A DNA stretch of 64,000 bases from Nereocystis luetkeana (GCA_031213475.1 JARUPZ010000017.1:7885790-7949789), one strand, 5' to 3'; numbered from the stretch's first letter, positions 36,450 to 48,599 are shown. The notes: generated from the sequence alone by a model not told the origin. Program-made: numbers and translations.

Positions 36450-37597
36450 GCCTACCTTCCACTACCCCATCGCCCCCCTTCGCTCCTTGTCGGTCTCAAA
36501 CATAACACCCGAAGTGGAATTTTCGACGATACTACATCAGAACTATAGATAGGCCAAACTCCCAACATCAAGCCCAGACTCCTGAAAATAAGTCCGATCA
36601 GCCTCGAACCCACCAACCTCCGAAGCCATTTTCGCCTCCCAAGCGCCCAGCTTCCTTGACGAACGTGTGGTGTAGGCTGCTGGTGGTGGTATCTGCTCCG
36701 CCTCTTAGGTACGCCAATTCGACGGTTCGGCCAGTTCAAGGCCTGCCGCTTTCTCCTCCAGCATCGCATGGAGGGTACGGTTCCCTCCGTCGGGGTCGAT
36801 CAGACGGATCGGGCCCTCTACCGCTTCCTAGTTCAGCCCCCTGGTCTCAACTCCCAACGTTTTCTCCCGAATCTCGTCACCATCGCGCTGTCCTTGTTCT
36901 CGATGACAGGACACTTCGCCATGACGATGGGAATGCCCACCTCCGAAACTTTCAGAGAGGTCGTTTGGACGGACACAAAGCCACCCGTCCGCCCCGGCTC
37001 CGATATCTCCCGCAGCTGAGATGGCGACGCTCCCACATCAAACGCCGTCTCCCACGCCATGCCCTGCGCCTCCACCCCCTGGTTCGCCGGCGTGAGCATC
37101 CGCAAAAAGACTCATCGGGCTGGTCATTGCCAGGCCCGACGTGCAACCAGCTCTTGGTGCGGGGCAACGTATCCGACGCGTCTCCAAGTTCTGCCACCGT
37201 CCCGGCATAGACGCGCTTCTAAGTTATAGTGCCCTTCCCGGGTCAGCACGCCCCGGAAACGTCGGCGTCGCCCCTGCACTAGGTGGCACCTTGGCAGGCC
37301 TCGTTCCTATTTTCCGCCACCTTTGCGTCCTGCACGTGCCTCTGCGAATAGTCAAACACGTAGCCGATGTCGAAAACACTCCCGGCAAATCCGGCCTCCA
37401 CCTCGTTCGCCTGCGCGTGTCTTTCCAAACAGTCGCGCATGGGGGTGATGTGATGTCCTCAGTATTCCCAGCAGCACCGTCCTCAGTCGTGCAGACCTGT
37501 GCGCGGAACTCCCCAAGCTCCCCGCCGTGAACCCTCCCGCTGTTGTCACGCCTAGTAGTACTGTCAACCTCCGGGAATGAATCAACTGTATCCACAT
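36450..37597 (-). pseudogene. decayed protein-coding region, unknown family
   Basis: The minus strand has coding-like sequence whose best frame shifts several times. From 5' to 3' the plausible pieces are MRDCLERHAQANEVEAGFAG then VFDIGYVFDYSQRHVQDAKV (near 37440-37300), AELGDASDTLPRTKSWLHVG (near 37197), FDVGASPSQLREISEPG and IPIVMAKCPVIENKDSAMVT (37105-36833), then a basic segment to 36452. In-frame stops (for example after the first block) and frame changes show it is broken. No zinc knuckle, protease, RT or integrase motif was found. It could be a gag-like retroelement remnant or a dead host gene. Confidence 0.4.
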
Positions 37598-39174
37598 GAA
37601 TTGAAATCTCCCATCAAACGCCTACTGCAGTCGCACTCGAAGCGTCACTATAGGGGGTGATCACCGGGAGCGTCTGGGGTAGATTGCACTCAACGTCCAC
37701 GTGAATCACGAGGCGGTTGGGGGGTCGCGGCTGGGAGGTCGGGGATCATATTGGGCGGCGATATACGGCGGTAGTCGTCGTCAAGCTCAATTATTCACCC
37801 GACGCCAGAACACCTCAATCAATCTCCGTCGACCCATCTCCTTGGCCCTGTCCCCTACACGACGCCCGCGCGCGGCCATGAACGAAAAAAAATTGCACGA
37901 AATATCTGGCACCTAAACCACATCTAACAGCTCCACTGTGAGGTTCCCTCGACACACACAACAGTGAGCGTACCGTATCCCACAACATCGATCATGCGGC
38001 TTTCACCTACCTTCATGTGGATACTCGTTCGCCGGATGTCGCACATGTCGATCGCGCCACGTGGTACGTCGCACCGCTATCTGCAGCCCCCTTATCTGCC
38101 GTCTTATCGCTAGGATGTGCCTTCAACGAATCAACACTCGCTCCCACCAGTACACTCACGAGCGAGGCTGCCCAAATTACTGGTACCTACTATGGGTGGC
38201 CCCAGGGGCGTGAGCAGTGTATTCTCGTCGACGACGTCCGGGTTCTGAACAACGAATACACTTTCCTCACACTAGGGCGTCTGAAGACTGCTTTGGCATA
38301 TCACTGATGCTGACGCTCCTGTTGATGCTGCTGCTGCTATTGCTGTTGTTACTGCTGTCACCGCTGTTGCTGGTGTCACTCTGTTCTGCTGTTGTTACCC
38401 CTGCTGCTGCATGGTTTTCGGTCGTTTCGGTTGTCCAGTGTACCTCCTACCGGTACCCCTGCTACTATGTATACTTGCCGAAAACGCCTGACTAGCGTCC
38501 CTATCCGTCGACACCGGTTGTTCCTTGGTGCCTCTGTCTCACAATGATCTCAAGCTCTGGTTGGCTGATTTAAACGCTATGCAGCAGAATGTGTTTTTAT
38601 ATCTCATAGTCATCGGTCAGCAACCTCACCAGTCACAACTCTTTCCGATTTCGGCGAACCGAGCGAAGCAAGAAATACAAAAAAAAAAAAAAAAAACGAC
38701 ACTGCTAAATAATTGTATGGGCTCCTCGTCATTTTTTCCATCTGCACAGTGCCAAACCCGTCGGACCATTTAAGCTACGTAGCTGTTGATCTCGGCGGAA
38801 CCCAATCACGAACCATTTTCTAATAAGCACCGCTTGGCGATTGCCTTACGAACACTCGGCCCAGCAGGTTTCATGATTTTGATCACATGAATCCGTGCGA
38901 TTCGCGTGTTCCCGATGTGTGTATGCGCCCAACCTTGGGGAAGGGTGTCCTCCGTGTCCTTCGTTGAGTCGGTGTTACTACTACGGGGGACCATAGTTAA
39001 TAGGACCAAATATTGTTAGTAGAAATTGTTAAATATATAGGTTTTTATGTATACCACAGGTCCTATTAACTATGGTCCCCCGTAATACCACCTCGATGTA
39101 TGTAAGCAGATAACCAAGCGCCCGCTCAAAGACACGAGCGCCTTGACGCGCTCATTCCAAACAGGGAAAAAATA
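37598..39174. other. intergenic with a CTG-rich patch
   Basis: A degenerate CTG/TTG repeat covers about 38305-38415 and an A run 38679-38696. The MITE at 38981-39085 also falls here. No gene was recognised. Confidence 0.4.
38981..39085. mobile_element. TA-type MITE, copy 4
   Basis: A 105-bp element with near-perfect inverted ends (CTACGGGGGACCATAG and CTATGGTCCCCCGTAA), flanked by TA at 38979-38980 and 39086-39087. Very similar to copy 7, so probably a recent arrival. Confidence 0.9.
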
Positions 39175-39199
39175 TTGCGCACCGCAGAATCGGGAGACT

Positions 39200-40600
39200 G
39201 CCTGGTAAATGCTGTTGGACTCACACCTACGAATTCTTCATCGGTAGCCTTGCCCACATATATATGCACCACCAACGAACGGCTGGCAAGTTCCCACCGC
39301 TTTGGACTCTCCGTTGGTGTTGCCTCTCAGGATTGGGCTGGTGATCTCCCCGGGAACGGTTAATGGCCATTCGCTCTTCTGGTTGACCTTGTCTGTACAT
39401 GCATCCAGTTATCTCAACATTCGCATTATCTTCTCATTGGTCGATCTTTTGCCGGTCGAGTTCACTTCTAGACATGATGCCGATACAACCCCACAGCCGC
39501 TCACTTGTTGGTTGAAATAGGCTATGCGAAGTATTCTGCGCCCGACGCAGCCCAGCTCCAGGGCGCGAGCGTCACTGCAACACACGGTTCGAAGAAGACG
39601 GCATCTAGATGTATTGAGCAGATCTTGGGTGCGGATAGGAGGGAAAGAGATATGGAGTGGTCTGGTAGGCGATATCACCATGCTCGACAGTCACGCTCCC
39701 ATCTTGTCAGCATCCGGGACCAGCTAATAAAAGATATATATATATGCCATATACTCCATACTCTGTGTTGCAGTCACGCTCGCGCCTTGAGACTGGGCGG
39801 CTTTGAGCGCATTGTCCTACACGTATCCGATTCAAACCAACACTTCAATGACTGTACGGTTGAATGGGCATACTGTCGGGAATTGAGGTCGACCGGGAAC
39901 AGGTCGACTAACCAAACGATATCATGGAATGCTGATATCACTGGTGTTCAGACAAGGTCAACTGGAAGAGCGAATGGCCAGCAGTCGTGCCCGAGGAGAG
40001 GGTCAGTCCAACCGTGACAGGGAAAACTAACATGGAGTCCAAACCGGTGGGTATTTGCCAACCGCTGGTGGGGTACGCGAGGGTGAGGCTAGAGCTGAAC
40101 ACATCGGAGAGAGCTCGGGTGTGAATGTAGCCCCGCGCGAGTTCAGTGGTATTAAAAGAAGGCGCTCCTCAAGTTTCTCTACTTAATACAGCAACTACGG
40201 AACTCGCCTGGGCCTACGTACACACCTGAGCCCTCTCCGATGTGTTCAGCTCTGGCCTCGCCTACGCGCGTACCCCACCAAGGGCTGGCAAATTCCCACA
40301 GGTTTAGACTCCACATTGATGTTCCCTGTTAGGGTTACTCTGGCCCTCTCTCCGTGGGCAGGGCTGCTTGCCATCCGCTTCTCCTGTTGGCCTTGCGTGT
40401 CGCATATCCATCAAACATTGTTGTTACTCGACCTGCTTTTCGGTGCGGCGCGCGTTCTTGTCTTGTGCCGATTCAACCGTATACCTCGTATAGCTGTTGA
40501 CGCGTTGCTTCAAATCATTTTGTCGAAGGGCAACGTGCTCCTAGTAGCCCAGACTCAGGGCGCAAGCTTCAAAGCAACGGTGTTGAAAGCAGGTATATGT
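39200..40600. repeat. three-arm foldback repeat
   Basis: One sequence occurs three times: plus at about 39200-39620, minus at about 39757-40130 and plus at about 40200-40600. Diagnostic words are GGCTGGCAA-TTCCCAC, TTTGGACTCC, GCCATTCGCTCTTC, GTTGACCTTGTCTG and GGGCGCGAGCGTCACTGC. The second and third arms form a large palindrome centred near 40165, with CGATGTGTTCAGCTC matched by GAGCTGAACACATCG. The second copy, read on plus, encodes LCCSHARALRLG and ELRSTGNRSTNQTI. The first copy, read on minus, encodes VCCSDARALELG and STGKRSTNEKI. The sequence may therefore once have been coding. Confidence 0.6.
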
Positions 40601-40808
40601 TTATTCATACGAATTGCGGTCCATGCAGGATATTTGTCCAAACCACCCCCAGGGTGGAGGCTGTTGCTCCGAAATCCTAAGACACCGGCGAATACCCTGT
40701 CTCTAGGTGCAGGTCTCCACGGAGAGTGTTTTTCGTGTTTTTGCTCTGGGCCTTTTTATCCTACTGCTGTAGATACACCGGAAACACTTGTTTCGTTTTT
40801 CGGGACAC

Positions 40809-41168
40809 TTTTTTTGTTTTTGTTTTTGTTTTTGCTCATCCCATTCATTATCTTCGCACATCCTCTTCTCACTCTCCTTCCAACTCGTAGCCCGGATCCG
40901 GGGTCACATAGCTGGCTCTTCTACCCCCTTCCCGCTACGGTACGTGCCTTCATTTTTATCGCGATAAGATTTCAGCCGTTTCTTCCCTCGTCGACTCGCA
41001 TCGAATAGTAACTAAGTGCTTACCCACGCTGCAAGACGCTCTCAACAATTGAATCCTTTTTTATTTTTATTTTTGCAAACAAAGTCAAATGTCCGCCCCA
41101 CCTGGGGCTCGAACCCAGGACTCAAACACCAGCAGAATTCGAGGTTAACCACTTGACCCACCGGGGCG
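40809..41168 (-). mobile_element. SINE-B, full-length copy with tRNA-like head
   Basis: Sense is minus. The head (about 41168-41095) has an A-box-like GGTGGGTCAAGTGG and an exact-type B-box, GGGTTCGAGCCC, with a well-paired T arm (CTGGG/CCCAG). The anticodon arm is degenerate, with too large a loop, so it is not a working tRNA. The body matches copies at 2.9 and 20.7 kb. The 3' end is an AAAAAC-repeat tail, seen as TTTTTG repeats at 40809-40834. The centre is shared with SINE-A. Confidence 0.85.
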
Positions 41169-42202
41169 ATGCACCTTCTTCATGATCTCCAAAATATCAA
41201 CGGGTTTGGACAGCCCTCAACGTTTTCTCGACGCGGTGTCTTTAGAAGGTAGTATAAAAAAGTCAACTTTAATTAAAATATTCCCAAAAAACTGGACCTG
41301 GAAGGTGGACTTTGTTATTATTTCTCTTGTCATTCGACAATGTGCAGCATAATCTTCAACCTTGATCACTCTTGACTTTCCCGAAAGAAGAAAGCCTAGG
41401 AAACAAAAGGAAACCCACGAACCTGTATTATTGGTTTTATTCGGAATGATGACTAGCCATATGATTTGAAAACGATTGCGGGAAACGATTATTTTCATCA
41501 ACCCCTGAGACGCATGTTTTGTTTCCATCTTCTAAGGTGTTGGATATTTCGTGAGATATTCGTAAATAGCTTTTGCCGCCACATCATGAGAACCCAGAGA
41601 AACCAGCCTGATAAACATAGTATGTACAAGGTTCCCCTCCGGGAGGTGCCTAGGGGAGCGGCGCAAGAGCGAAATAGTACTCGTATGAAATCCTGAACAA
41701 ACACCTATTTAGAAGTGAATCCACCCATCATATATATATGTGAAGAACACACACGTATTTTTGTGGGCAGACTATACTGCTGTCTGTGAACATAGTGTGG
41801 GACCATTACTACAAAAAAAATATAGTGGGGTACCGGTAAGAGAATGTCGATCCTGAACAGATGACTCGCGGCAATCAATTGAATGTATGCGGCGTAAACG
41901 TCAGCAGCACAAAAACGTTGCGTGAGGGTGAGGTTGCGCCACAATACGTTGTGGCCGGCTGAGTATGATACAGCACATACAATCCATATTCCCTCAAAAT
42001 AAATGTTTCTTGGTGCTCAGGGTAACATAGAGGTTTCACAGATAAATGCTCTAGAATAAATGGTAGTCCGATTACTGAGAGTATTGGAGTACTGGCGGCC
42101 AAAACTTTACGAGTACTGAGAAAGCCCAAATACTGAGAGTAGTGAGAGTATGAGCAACACAGGTAATGAGAGTACGAGCAGTACGGAACCCCGTAAGCAT
42201 CA
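41169..42202. other. intergenic, no supported gene
   Basis: Opposing frames at 41217-41696 have ordinary composition but no domain. An ACTGAGAGTA-type short repeat lies near 42075-42175 (GAGAGTA recurring about every 15-20 bp). Confidence 0.35.
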
Positions 42203-42496
42203 CTTTTTGCTTTCCAGCTTAGCTCGTAGGAGGTTTTACCCTCAGCGATCTTCTTGACAAGCCGTGGTCACAGGTGTCGTCCCTTCTCTCCCCCGTTACG
42301 TGCCTTTACTTTTTGTCGCGCATAGGGTTCAGCATTCCCACTGCTCGTCGATTTCCATGGGAGGTAGCTAACTCACGCTCTCGTGCTTTTCGCTAGTCAT
42401 TTTTTTTATGCAAGAAAAAGTCTGCACTCGGGGAGACTTGAACCCACGAAATTGATCGTGATAGGCACGCGGACCAACCACCAAGCCACCGGGGAC
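42203..42496 (-). mobile_element. SINE-A copy 2
   Basis: Sense is minus. The tRNA-like head (about 42496-42425) carries GGTGGCTTGGTGG as A-box and GGGTTCAAGTCTCCCC as B-box. The body follows with TGCAAGAAAAAGTC, CGTCGATTTCC, GGGTTCAGCATTCCC, CGTTACGTGCC and GGTCACAGGTGTCGTCCC, and the element ends at the TTTCCAGCTTAGCTCG side. It is uninterrupted and therefore shows the empty site for the MITE in copy 1. Confidence 0.85.
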
Positions 42497-44060
42497 GCCG
42501 GCCTACATTATATATTAAAAATAGTACGTGTTGCTTGAGTGGGGTGTACCCCTGGTAGTATTATTGTCATTGTTATGCTTGCCTTCCGACAATATAGCGT
42601 AGATGCCATTCCAATATAAAACCGTATATCCTTCCGTAAAGTATTTCTCATACGCTTCTCTGCCAGCCGTTTTCCAATTTCCATTCCCCACATCATTTAA
42701 TCCTAGCATATATACCCTATTCCTCATCAACATTCCATCCCCAGGCCATCGGCCGCATTGCTCCAGGCCATCGGCCGCATTGCTCCAGGTCATCGTCTTC
42801 TTGCCTCCCCCTAGCGGCCTGGCGGTCCCTCAGTGCTAGTGCCCCCGGTATACACCATCACTGATGTATCAGCCACATGTAATCATATATGTATGTATCC
42901 TATCGTATGAATGTAGAACCACTTACTTAGATCTCACTCTCTGAGCGTGCTCGGTTGGTACATCCCTGGCCTCTCAGAGCTCCCACTTCGAAACCGCCTC
43001 CCTCCATTACTTGCCGGACCTTTCCTGCGGGTCTTTGTTTTCTCCCTTTCTCTTGGCACTCTTGGTGCTTTCTTCCTTTTTTCTTCTTTTTTTCGATTCG
43101 TGTGTGTACTCCGAGTACGGCACCGCGGATGAGCCCGGCGCCGTCGCGGGTGTCAGCGGGTGTTGGCGGGTAGAGGGGGGGGTTGCAAGGAGCGGGGTGG
43201 TCACTTTCGCGCCTAGGCGTCGCGGGTGCCTCGAGACACGACGGATGCATGAATTGGCTCTGTCTGGCCTTGTCATATTTTTATAGGGTACGTACGAGTT
43301 ATAAGGGTCGTTCGGCATCGCAAGATAAAATTCAAGCGGTGCTTTTTTTTGCGACCGGGCTGAAAATCACAGAGGGAGGTACCCAGTCTGGATAACTACA
43401 TTGTCGAGCTGGCGAACCATGTTTCCTATTTTCCTGCCATTTACTTTTACGGTGGGCTCCTCTACCTGTGTTCTGATACGAGAGGGCAAGATCGTTTTGT
43501 TCAACGTTAGAAGTCGACTTCAAGTAATAGTGCATATTTATCTGCTCGAGAAAAAATCCGATTGAAAAAAGTGTTTTTTTTTTACGTTGGATTACCTGGT
43601 GCTTTCCGGATAGATAGGCTGACAGGGCCGTTGGTATTGTATGCATGTGAATGGCCGTGAAGGTGTCATCATAAAGATAGGCAACGAAAAAACAGAAAAG
43701 ACATTATACACGACAGCAGCTAGCTTCTCTACTAGAATTCATCTCTGGTGCCACAGAACGATCACAACATACCTGAAAATGCGACGTGTCCGAAGGTAGT
43801 GGTATCTCGTAAAATAGACCACTATGTTAAACATGGACACGTGGAGAGTTGTCTGGTGGGGTAAGGACGAAGTTCACTGCGTTTTAGACAACACACACAG
43901 CGCAGAGTCTACGTCGCCCTCGGCCTTCTCCGAGAAAACATATTGCAAACACGGGAAACGCCAAGACGTGTGTTAAGAAGTAGACGATTTCAATCGAAAA
44001 ACGTATCTTCAGCAGCAGCCAGGGCTATTATAATTCCTGCACGTCAGCCCATGTTCAACG
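42497..44060. other. intergenic, no supported gene
   Basis: A 24-bp-scale duplication CAGGCCATCGGCCGCATTGCTC occurs twice at about 42742-42788. A short phrase at about 42950-43000 (GGTACATCCCTGGCCTCTCA then GAGCTCC) recurs at 57.16-57.20 kb as GGTACATCTCTCGCCTTTCA then GAGCTCC, which suggests another dispersed repeat. Confidence 0.35.
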
Positions 44061-44464
44061 TCAGTGGAAACTAAAGGCAATCGCCTCTGCGACCACGCCG
44101 GCCATATTTAGATTCCTCGTACGATCCACGGACCAAAGGGAGCTTGCAAGGAGGAAAGGGAATTTTTCTCTGCGTTTGTTTTCCGTCCCTAGGCGAGGGT
44201 CAGCAGGCATGATACGTCCTTGCTCGTCCAAAATATGGGTCCAGGGTTGATCTGAGACCATTCACCCTTGCGTTGTGCGCATTCCTGGCAACCTCCGGAT
44301 GCCTCCATCGGCGTACGACCGTCATCCCCTGCGCACACAACCCCCTGGCAATATCCACCCGCAATGCGAGGACTCATATCTCCACCCCTGCACCCACCGT
44401 CCCGGCCGCGACCATGGGTGACGCCAACGAATCCCGCATTGAGGGGTTGGGAGTAAGCATTCAA
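44061..44464 (-). pseudogene. coding-like minus-strand segment in two frames
   Basis: The upstream frame (44464-44189) gives a Cys/Gly-rich peptide with GGCRGGDMSPRIAGGYC, VVCAGDDG and GGCQECAQRKGEW. Near 44260 a second frame gives DQPWTHILDEQGRIMPADPR and KRREKFPFLLASSLWSVDR, ending at 44061. Both read more naturally than the plus strand, and the change of frame could be a frameshift or an unrecognised intron. No family could be assigned and no Cys spacing matches a known finger. Confidence 0.3.
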
Positions 44465-47024
44465 GGCGTGGCCACGGCAGTGCTAAACCGCTTGGGCGGT
44501 GCTTACTGCATCATTCCCCTGACGACCCCGCGGCGATTTTCATGATCGGGAGCCATGCGCGTTTCGCAGTCACCGAAGCATAGATTTGTAGTTGGCTGGC
44601 TATCTTCCTGTTGATGGAAAAGACGAAGAGGGTGCAAACGATGCCGGTGGTAGCCCTGAATATATATGAGGGACGCAACAAGAAGACAAGAATAGTGTTG
44701 CCGCCGCAGCGGTGATTGGTTGTGGCCCGAAAACGACTTAAAACCGTTTCCGCCGATTCAAGTGAGCAGCCAAACTCGTGCATCCGAAAGGTACGCGTAT
44801 TATACCCATTCCACATATCACATTGTATAGGAAGAATGTAGTACCGCTGTCTACTTGTTTAAGAAAAGCATAAATAGCTAGCCATCTCCTTGCCAACAAG
44901 AGCACTACCCATGCCTTAGCACGAGCCGTAACCGCGAGCAGGCTGCCAACACACGCACCGACGTTTACAAGCCTCTACATGTTGATTCGACAGCTATACA
45001 AGCATCTACACCCGCCGCTCACCTTATATCCCTGTCGTCCGGTCGCATTAGACTCAGGGCTTTCTCATCCTGGCCAAGAGAGAGACCGATCCAATCGTCG
45101 CCTGCTCTGGCCCCATCAGGATCATCGTCACCTCCGGCATCAGCATTATCTGGCTATAGAATGGAACATCATGCGATTCCACGCCAGATGAGCGTATAGG
45201 ACGGTGAAAGCGAATTTTCAAGTCACACGCAAGGGTTACACAATATCGTTCGCTTGCATCAAAAGTGTCAAGACTCCACCGCACGCAAAAAAAGTAGAAT
45301 ATTTACACGCATGCCCCCATCCTTATGTTAGAGCTCCAGCATACGACCAATGACTCGCCTGCCCCCTTTGCGGTGCTCCCCGTTGGAAGGCCCTCGTTGT
45401 TGAAGTCGCCAGTGCCTCCGCACCATCGTCCAGCGGCTGCTAGTAAGAATCCGCCTGCGGATGATATAGGCGCCCCGCAGCGCTAAATCGTCGAAGGAGG
45501 CAAGTTCAGTAGACTCTGGCCGTGTCTTGCCTAGGCGTACACCCCCCCTTCCCCAACAGATCCTTCTCATTCCTGGGCAGCACGCTCGCCTCTACGGCAG
45601 CACCAAACCCCTCGTCGCCGTCTGCTGCGATTTCCTGCGGGTGGGAGGTTCGGAGCGCTGCGCCCAGGCCTACGGCAGTAGATGCCGCATGTGGTTCCGT
45701 GCAACGCTTGCTCGTCGCTTGCCGGGCCTTTCATGACACAGATATTGGCGGCAACCTGGCGTAACGGACGAAAGCACCTACTGTCGTAATACATCCCTCG
45801 CGATCTTGATCACTCCCCACCGAGCTTTCCCGTGACAGCGAGCTTCACGCGCGGAGAGTAGCTGATGCTGTACATGCACACCTGTTTATCGCGGATAGGG
45901 CGTAGACGAGATCTGTTTCGCGAAGAGGAGCATGGACGAGGGCGGGAAGGATGAGGGTACTTCTGTGTGTAGCGCTTGAGAGGGCCCTGGGCGTTACGGT
46001 TACGTATTGCAGTGCCGACATATTCGACGATAGATCTTTGACCGGCCACCGTATCTCCTCGATACATTTCTAACCGGGCGCCAGGTCCTCGGGTTCAGGG
46101 AACGCAGAGGCGAGGAGATGGCGCCCTTCGAGTCGACACCATCGCCTTGCACAGAACGACCGGGGTGGAGGTAATCACATAAACCTTAGTCCTGTCGTGT
46201 GTCGTTGAGACGAGCGCTCGTGCGGCGGACGAACGAAATGACGCTCTTCGGCAACTGCTTCCCCTGCAGGCATGCCGTCGTGGCGGCGTGTTATCGAGAC
46301 GAGTATGCTACAAAATTTCAACTTAGCGAGCGGGTGCAAGTAAAAAGGTATTCGCCGCTTCTACGCCGCAGTTGTTGAAAACCTACGCAGCGTCCGTTTT
46401 GATGGCGGTACTACTGTAGTCAGCGCAGGGGGTCCATCGAGCAGAAAGGTGGTCGCCGTGCAAGTTGGTGCAAAAACAAAAGAGTGCAGGTATTCCTGCC
46501 ACAAAAAAAAAAGGACACACGAACAAACGTACCCTAATGTTATATGTCATCGCGCTCGTGGTTGGCTACGCTCACCTTAGTCGACCCTCGAGAGCTGTAG
46601 GGAACATCTCCTTCGTGACCCAGAAGGGACCCTCTGCAAGTGGAAGGGGAAGAACGTACCGTGCTGGGGGGGGTGCATTGTTGGCTCGCCACTTTTGCTC
46701 CCCGAATCGACCGTCTCCCACCCGCGGCTACGCCAAGAACCTCCTTAGTTTCCACCCCGCTGATCGCTGTTACGAAGGGCATGAACAGCGGCGGGGGGGG
46801 GCGGGGGGGCGGGAGGGGGCGAACGCGATACTCGGCAGGGACTCCATCTCCAGCTTTTGCAGAAGAAGGGCCGGCTGGTCTACGACGGTCAGCTCGTTCT
46901 CCATGTACTAGCTGATCCCCGTTGCCTCCTGAAGCATTGATTGGGCGGTCATCACAGGAGTCATCTAGGGGTGGGTCCAACAAGCGAGACGGACGACGGA
47001 CGACCGGTAGAGGCGATGTCGAGT
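44465..47024. other. GC-rich region with conflicting frames
   Basis: Several 70-150 codon frames overlap on both strands at 45.05-45.8 kb and 46.47-46.98 kb. None has a domain, signal peptide or clear splice structure. Exons may be hidden here, since base composition is closer to that of the coding exons than in the A/T-rich spacers, but they cannot be placed by eye. A G-rich tract lies near 46790-46818. Confidence 0.3.
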
Positions 47025-47195
47025 TTTTATAAGAAACTAAAAGAGTACGTCAGCTGCGAGTTCAACCGATCGGCAGATCGATCGATACTCAACTTTGCAA
47101 GCTGCGTGAACCGATCGCGCGTTTCCCATTATTTCCCTAGCGATTGACTACTGGCCGGCGACTCCCCTGGATGCTACCAGGGTCGACGAGACGAT
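47025..47195 (+). repeat. 171-bp direct repeat, left copy
   Basis: It starts TTTTTATAAGAAACTAAAAG and ends GGGTCGACGAGACGAT. It matches 48173-48342 at about 95 percent by eye, including CGATCGGCAGATCGATCGAT and TGGATGCTACCAGGGTCGA. No TG/CA ends, so a classic LTR is not supported. Confidence 0.75.
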
Positions 47196-48172
47196 AATAC
47201 TTGCACCATTTCGTACACTGAAACAGCAGATCGACACGCGAAGGTCGGGGTACAAAATATAATCGAAAGTTGGTTGACAACACAGACGGGCACACCAACA
47301 CCATGAAAATTGTTCAATATACTCCCTGTAAATGTTGCAGCAGATCTTGACGTACCGGTACATGAGTACGCACGTGTTTGTTGGTGAGTCCCACTATCGT
47401 ACATGTTTTTGGCCTCTTCTGCTCTTGATATATGAAACACACAGTATGCACACACCTGTGAGATTGCAGAGGGTGGTCCAACAGCGCAGGAGGTGATGTT
47501 CGTGATTTCTGTAGGCAGGCTAGCGAGTGGCGCATTCTGATCCTACAGCTCTTTGCTCCATCTCAAGCGTCCTACCAGGCAATACGATCACTAGAGCTGG
47601 ATCCCAAAGCTCGCCCTGCACACGATGCCAAGAAGATGGAAACAAAAGCTAAAACTGAACATGAGCGCCACTCTCACAACCTCCTGCCGTATTATTATTT
47701 CGACTCTCAACGAAGTCCGGTCCTTTTTGTCGATATGGCCCGGATCTTGGTTGGGGGAGTTCGTAGATCCTTGCGTGAACGTACTTAGGTAAATAATGAC
47801 CAAGGACCAAGGACGTATGATCAGGATTATTTGGCATGTATGTGTGTCGGCATTTTCATGCTACAACAACAGCAGTACAAAGCTACGGATCTTGCTACTG
47901 GTCCATCATTCATACCTGGTATCAGCGTACGTACAATAGTAGTTGATCATAAAACACCAAATTCATGACAACAACCAGGAAGCCCGATACATGCATCTGC
48001 TCAAGCAGGAACGATTATCCCTCGTGGTTCGTTTCCTTCCGGCGCTACTTGAGCCCCCGGAAAGTCGATACTTAACAATGGGTATCACTGCAGTGGCCAT
48101 TGCCCTCCACTTTGAATTTAATCGAAGGGACACTCGAGCCACCTCTTGGGGCCGACTTCGAGAGCTTGATGA
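47196..48172. other. segment between the direct repeats
   Basis: About 980 bp with only short frames and no retrotransposon motif. There is one TACCTGGTA near 47912. It might be the interior of a small non-autonomous element bounded by the direct repeats. Confidence 0.35.
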
Positions 48173-48342
48173 TTTTATAAAAAACTAGAAGAGTACGTCA
48201 GCTGTGAGTTCAACCGATCGGCAGATCGATCGATACTCAAATTTGCAAGCTGCGTGAACCGATCGCGTTTTCCATTATTTCCCTAGCGATTGACTACTGG
48301 CCGGTGACTCCCCTGGATGCTACCAGGGTCGACGAGATGATA
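48173..48342 (+). repeat. 171-bp direct repeat, right copy
   Basis: Second copy of the 47.0 kb repeat, in the same orientation, with a few substitutions and a two-base deletion near CGATCGCG-TTTTCC. Sequence outside the two copies is not alike on either side, so a simple larger tandem duplication is unlikely. Confidence 0.75.
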
Positions 48343-48599
48343 TTTTGTAAAAAAACAAACTGCGTCACTCGTTCTGACCAAACAGGTACCTGGTAAGTCT
48401 GTTCTTGACCACCGTCATAACACTGCTAAATTGGTAGTTGCGTTGCTGTGCTCTGGATCAAGCGTGTATCATAAGAAGAAAGTAACACAACACGCAGTTC
48501 ACCTGTGACACAACAGAATGGGTGGCTTCAAGCCGTTGCCCTCGTAGATCCTGAGCCTGGTCTCGTAGGAGAGCTCGAGCTGCCTGGTAAGCTGCTTCC
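48343..48599. other. short spacer
   Basis: It contains TACCTGGTAAG near 48387. No gene. Confidence 0.3.

Noticed and set aside
36656-37210. 184-codon plus frame
   Set aside because: Arg/Pro/Ser-rich shadow of the minus-strand decayed gene; no natural segments.
41095-41168. tRNA gene on the minus strand
   Set aside because: The T arm and B-box are good, but the D and anticodon arms do not fold and an A-rich-tailed SINE body follows; it is a SINE head.
47025-48342. LTR retrotransposon
   Set aside because: No TG/CA ends, no primer-binding site, no polypurine tract and no gag or pol fragments between the repeats.
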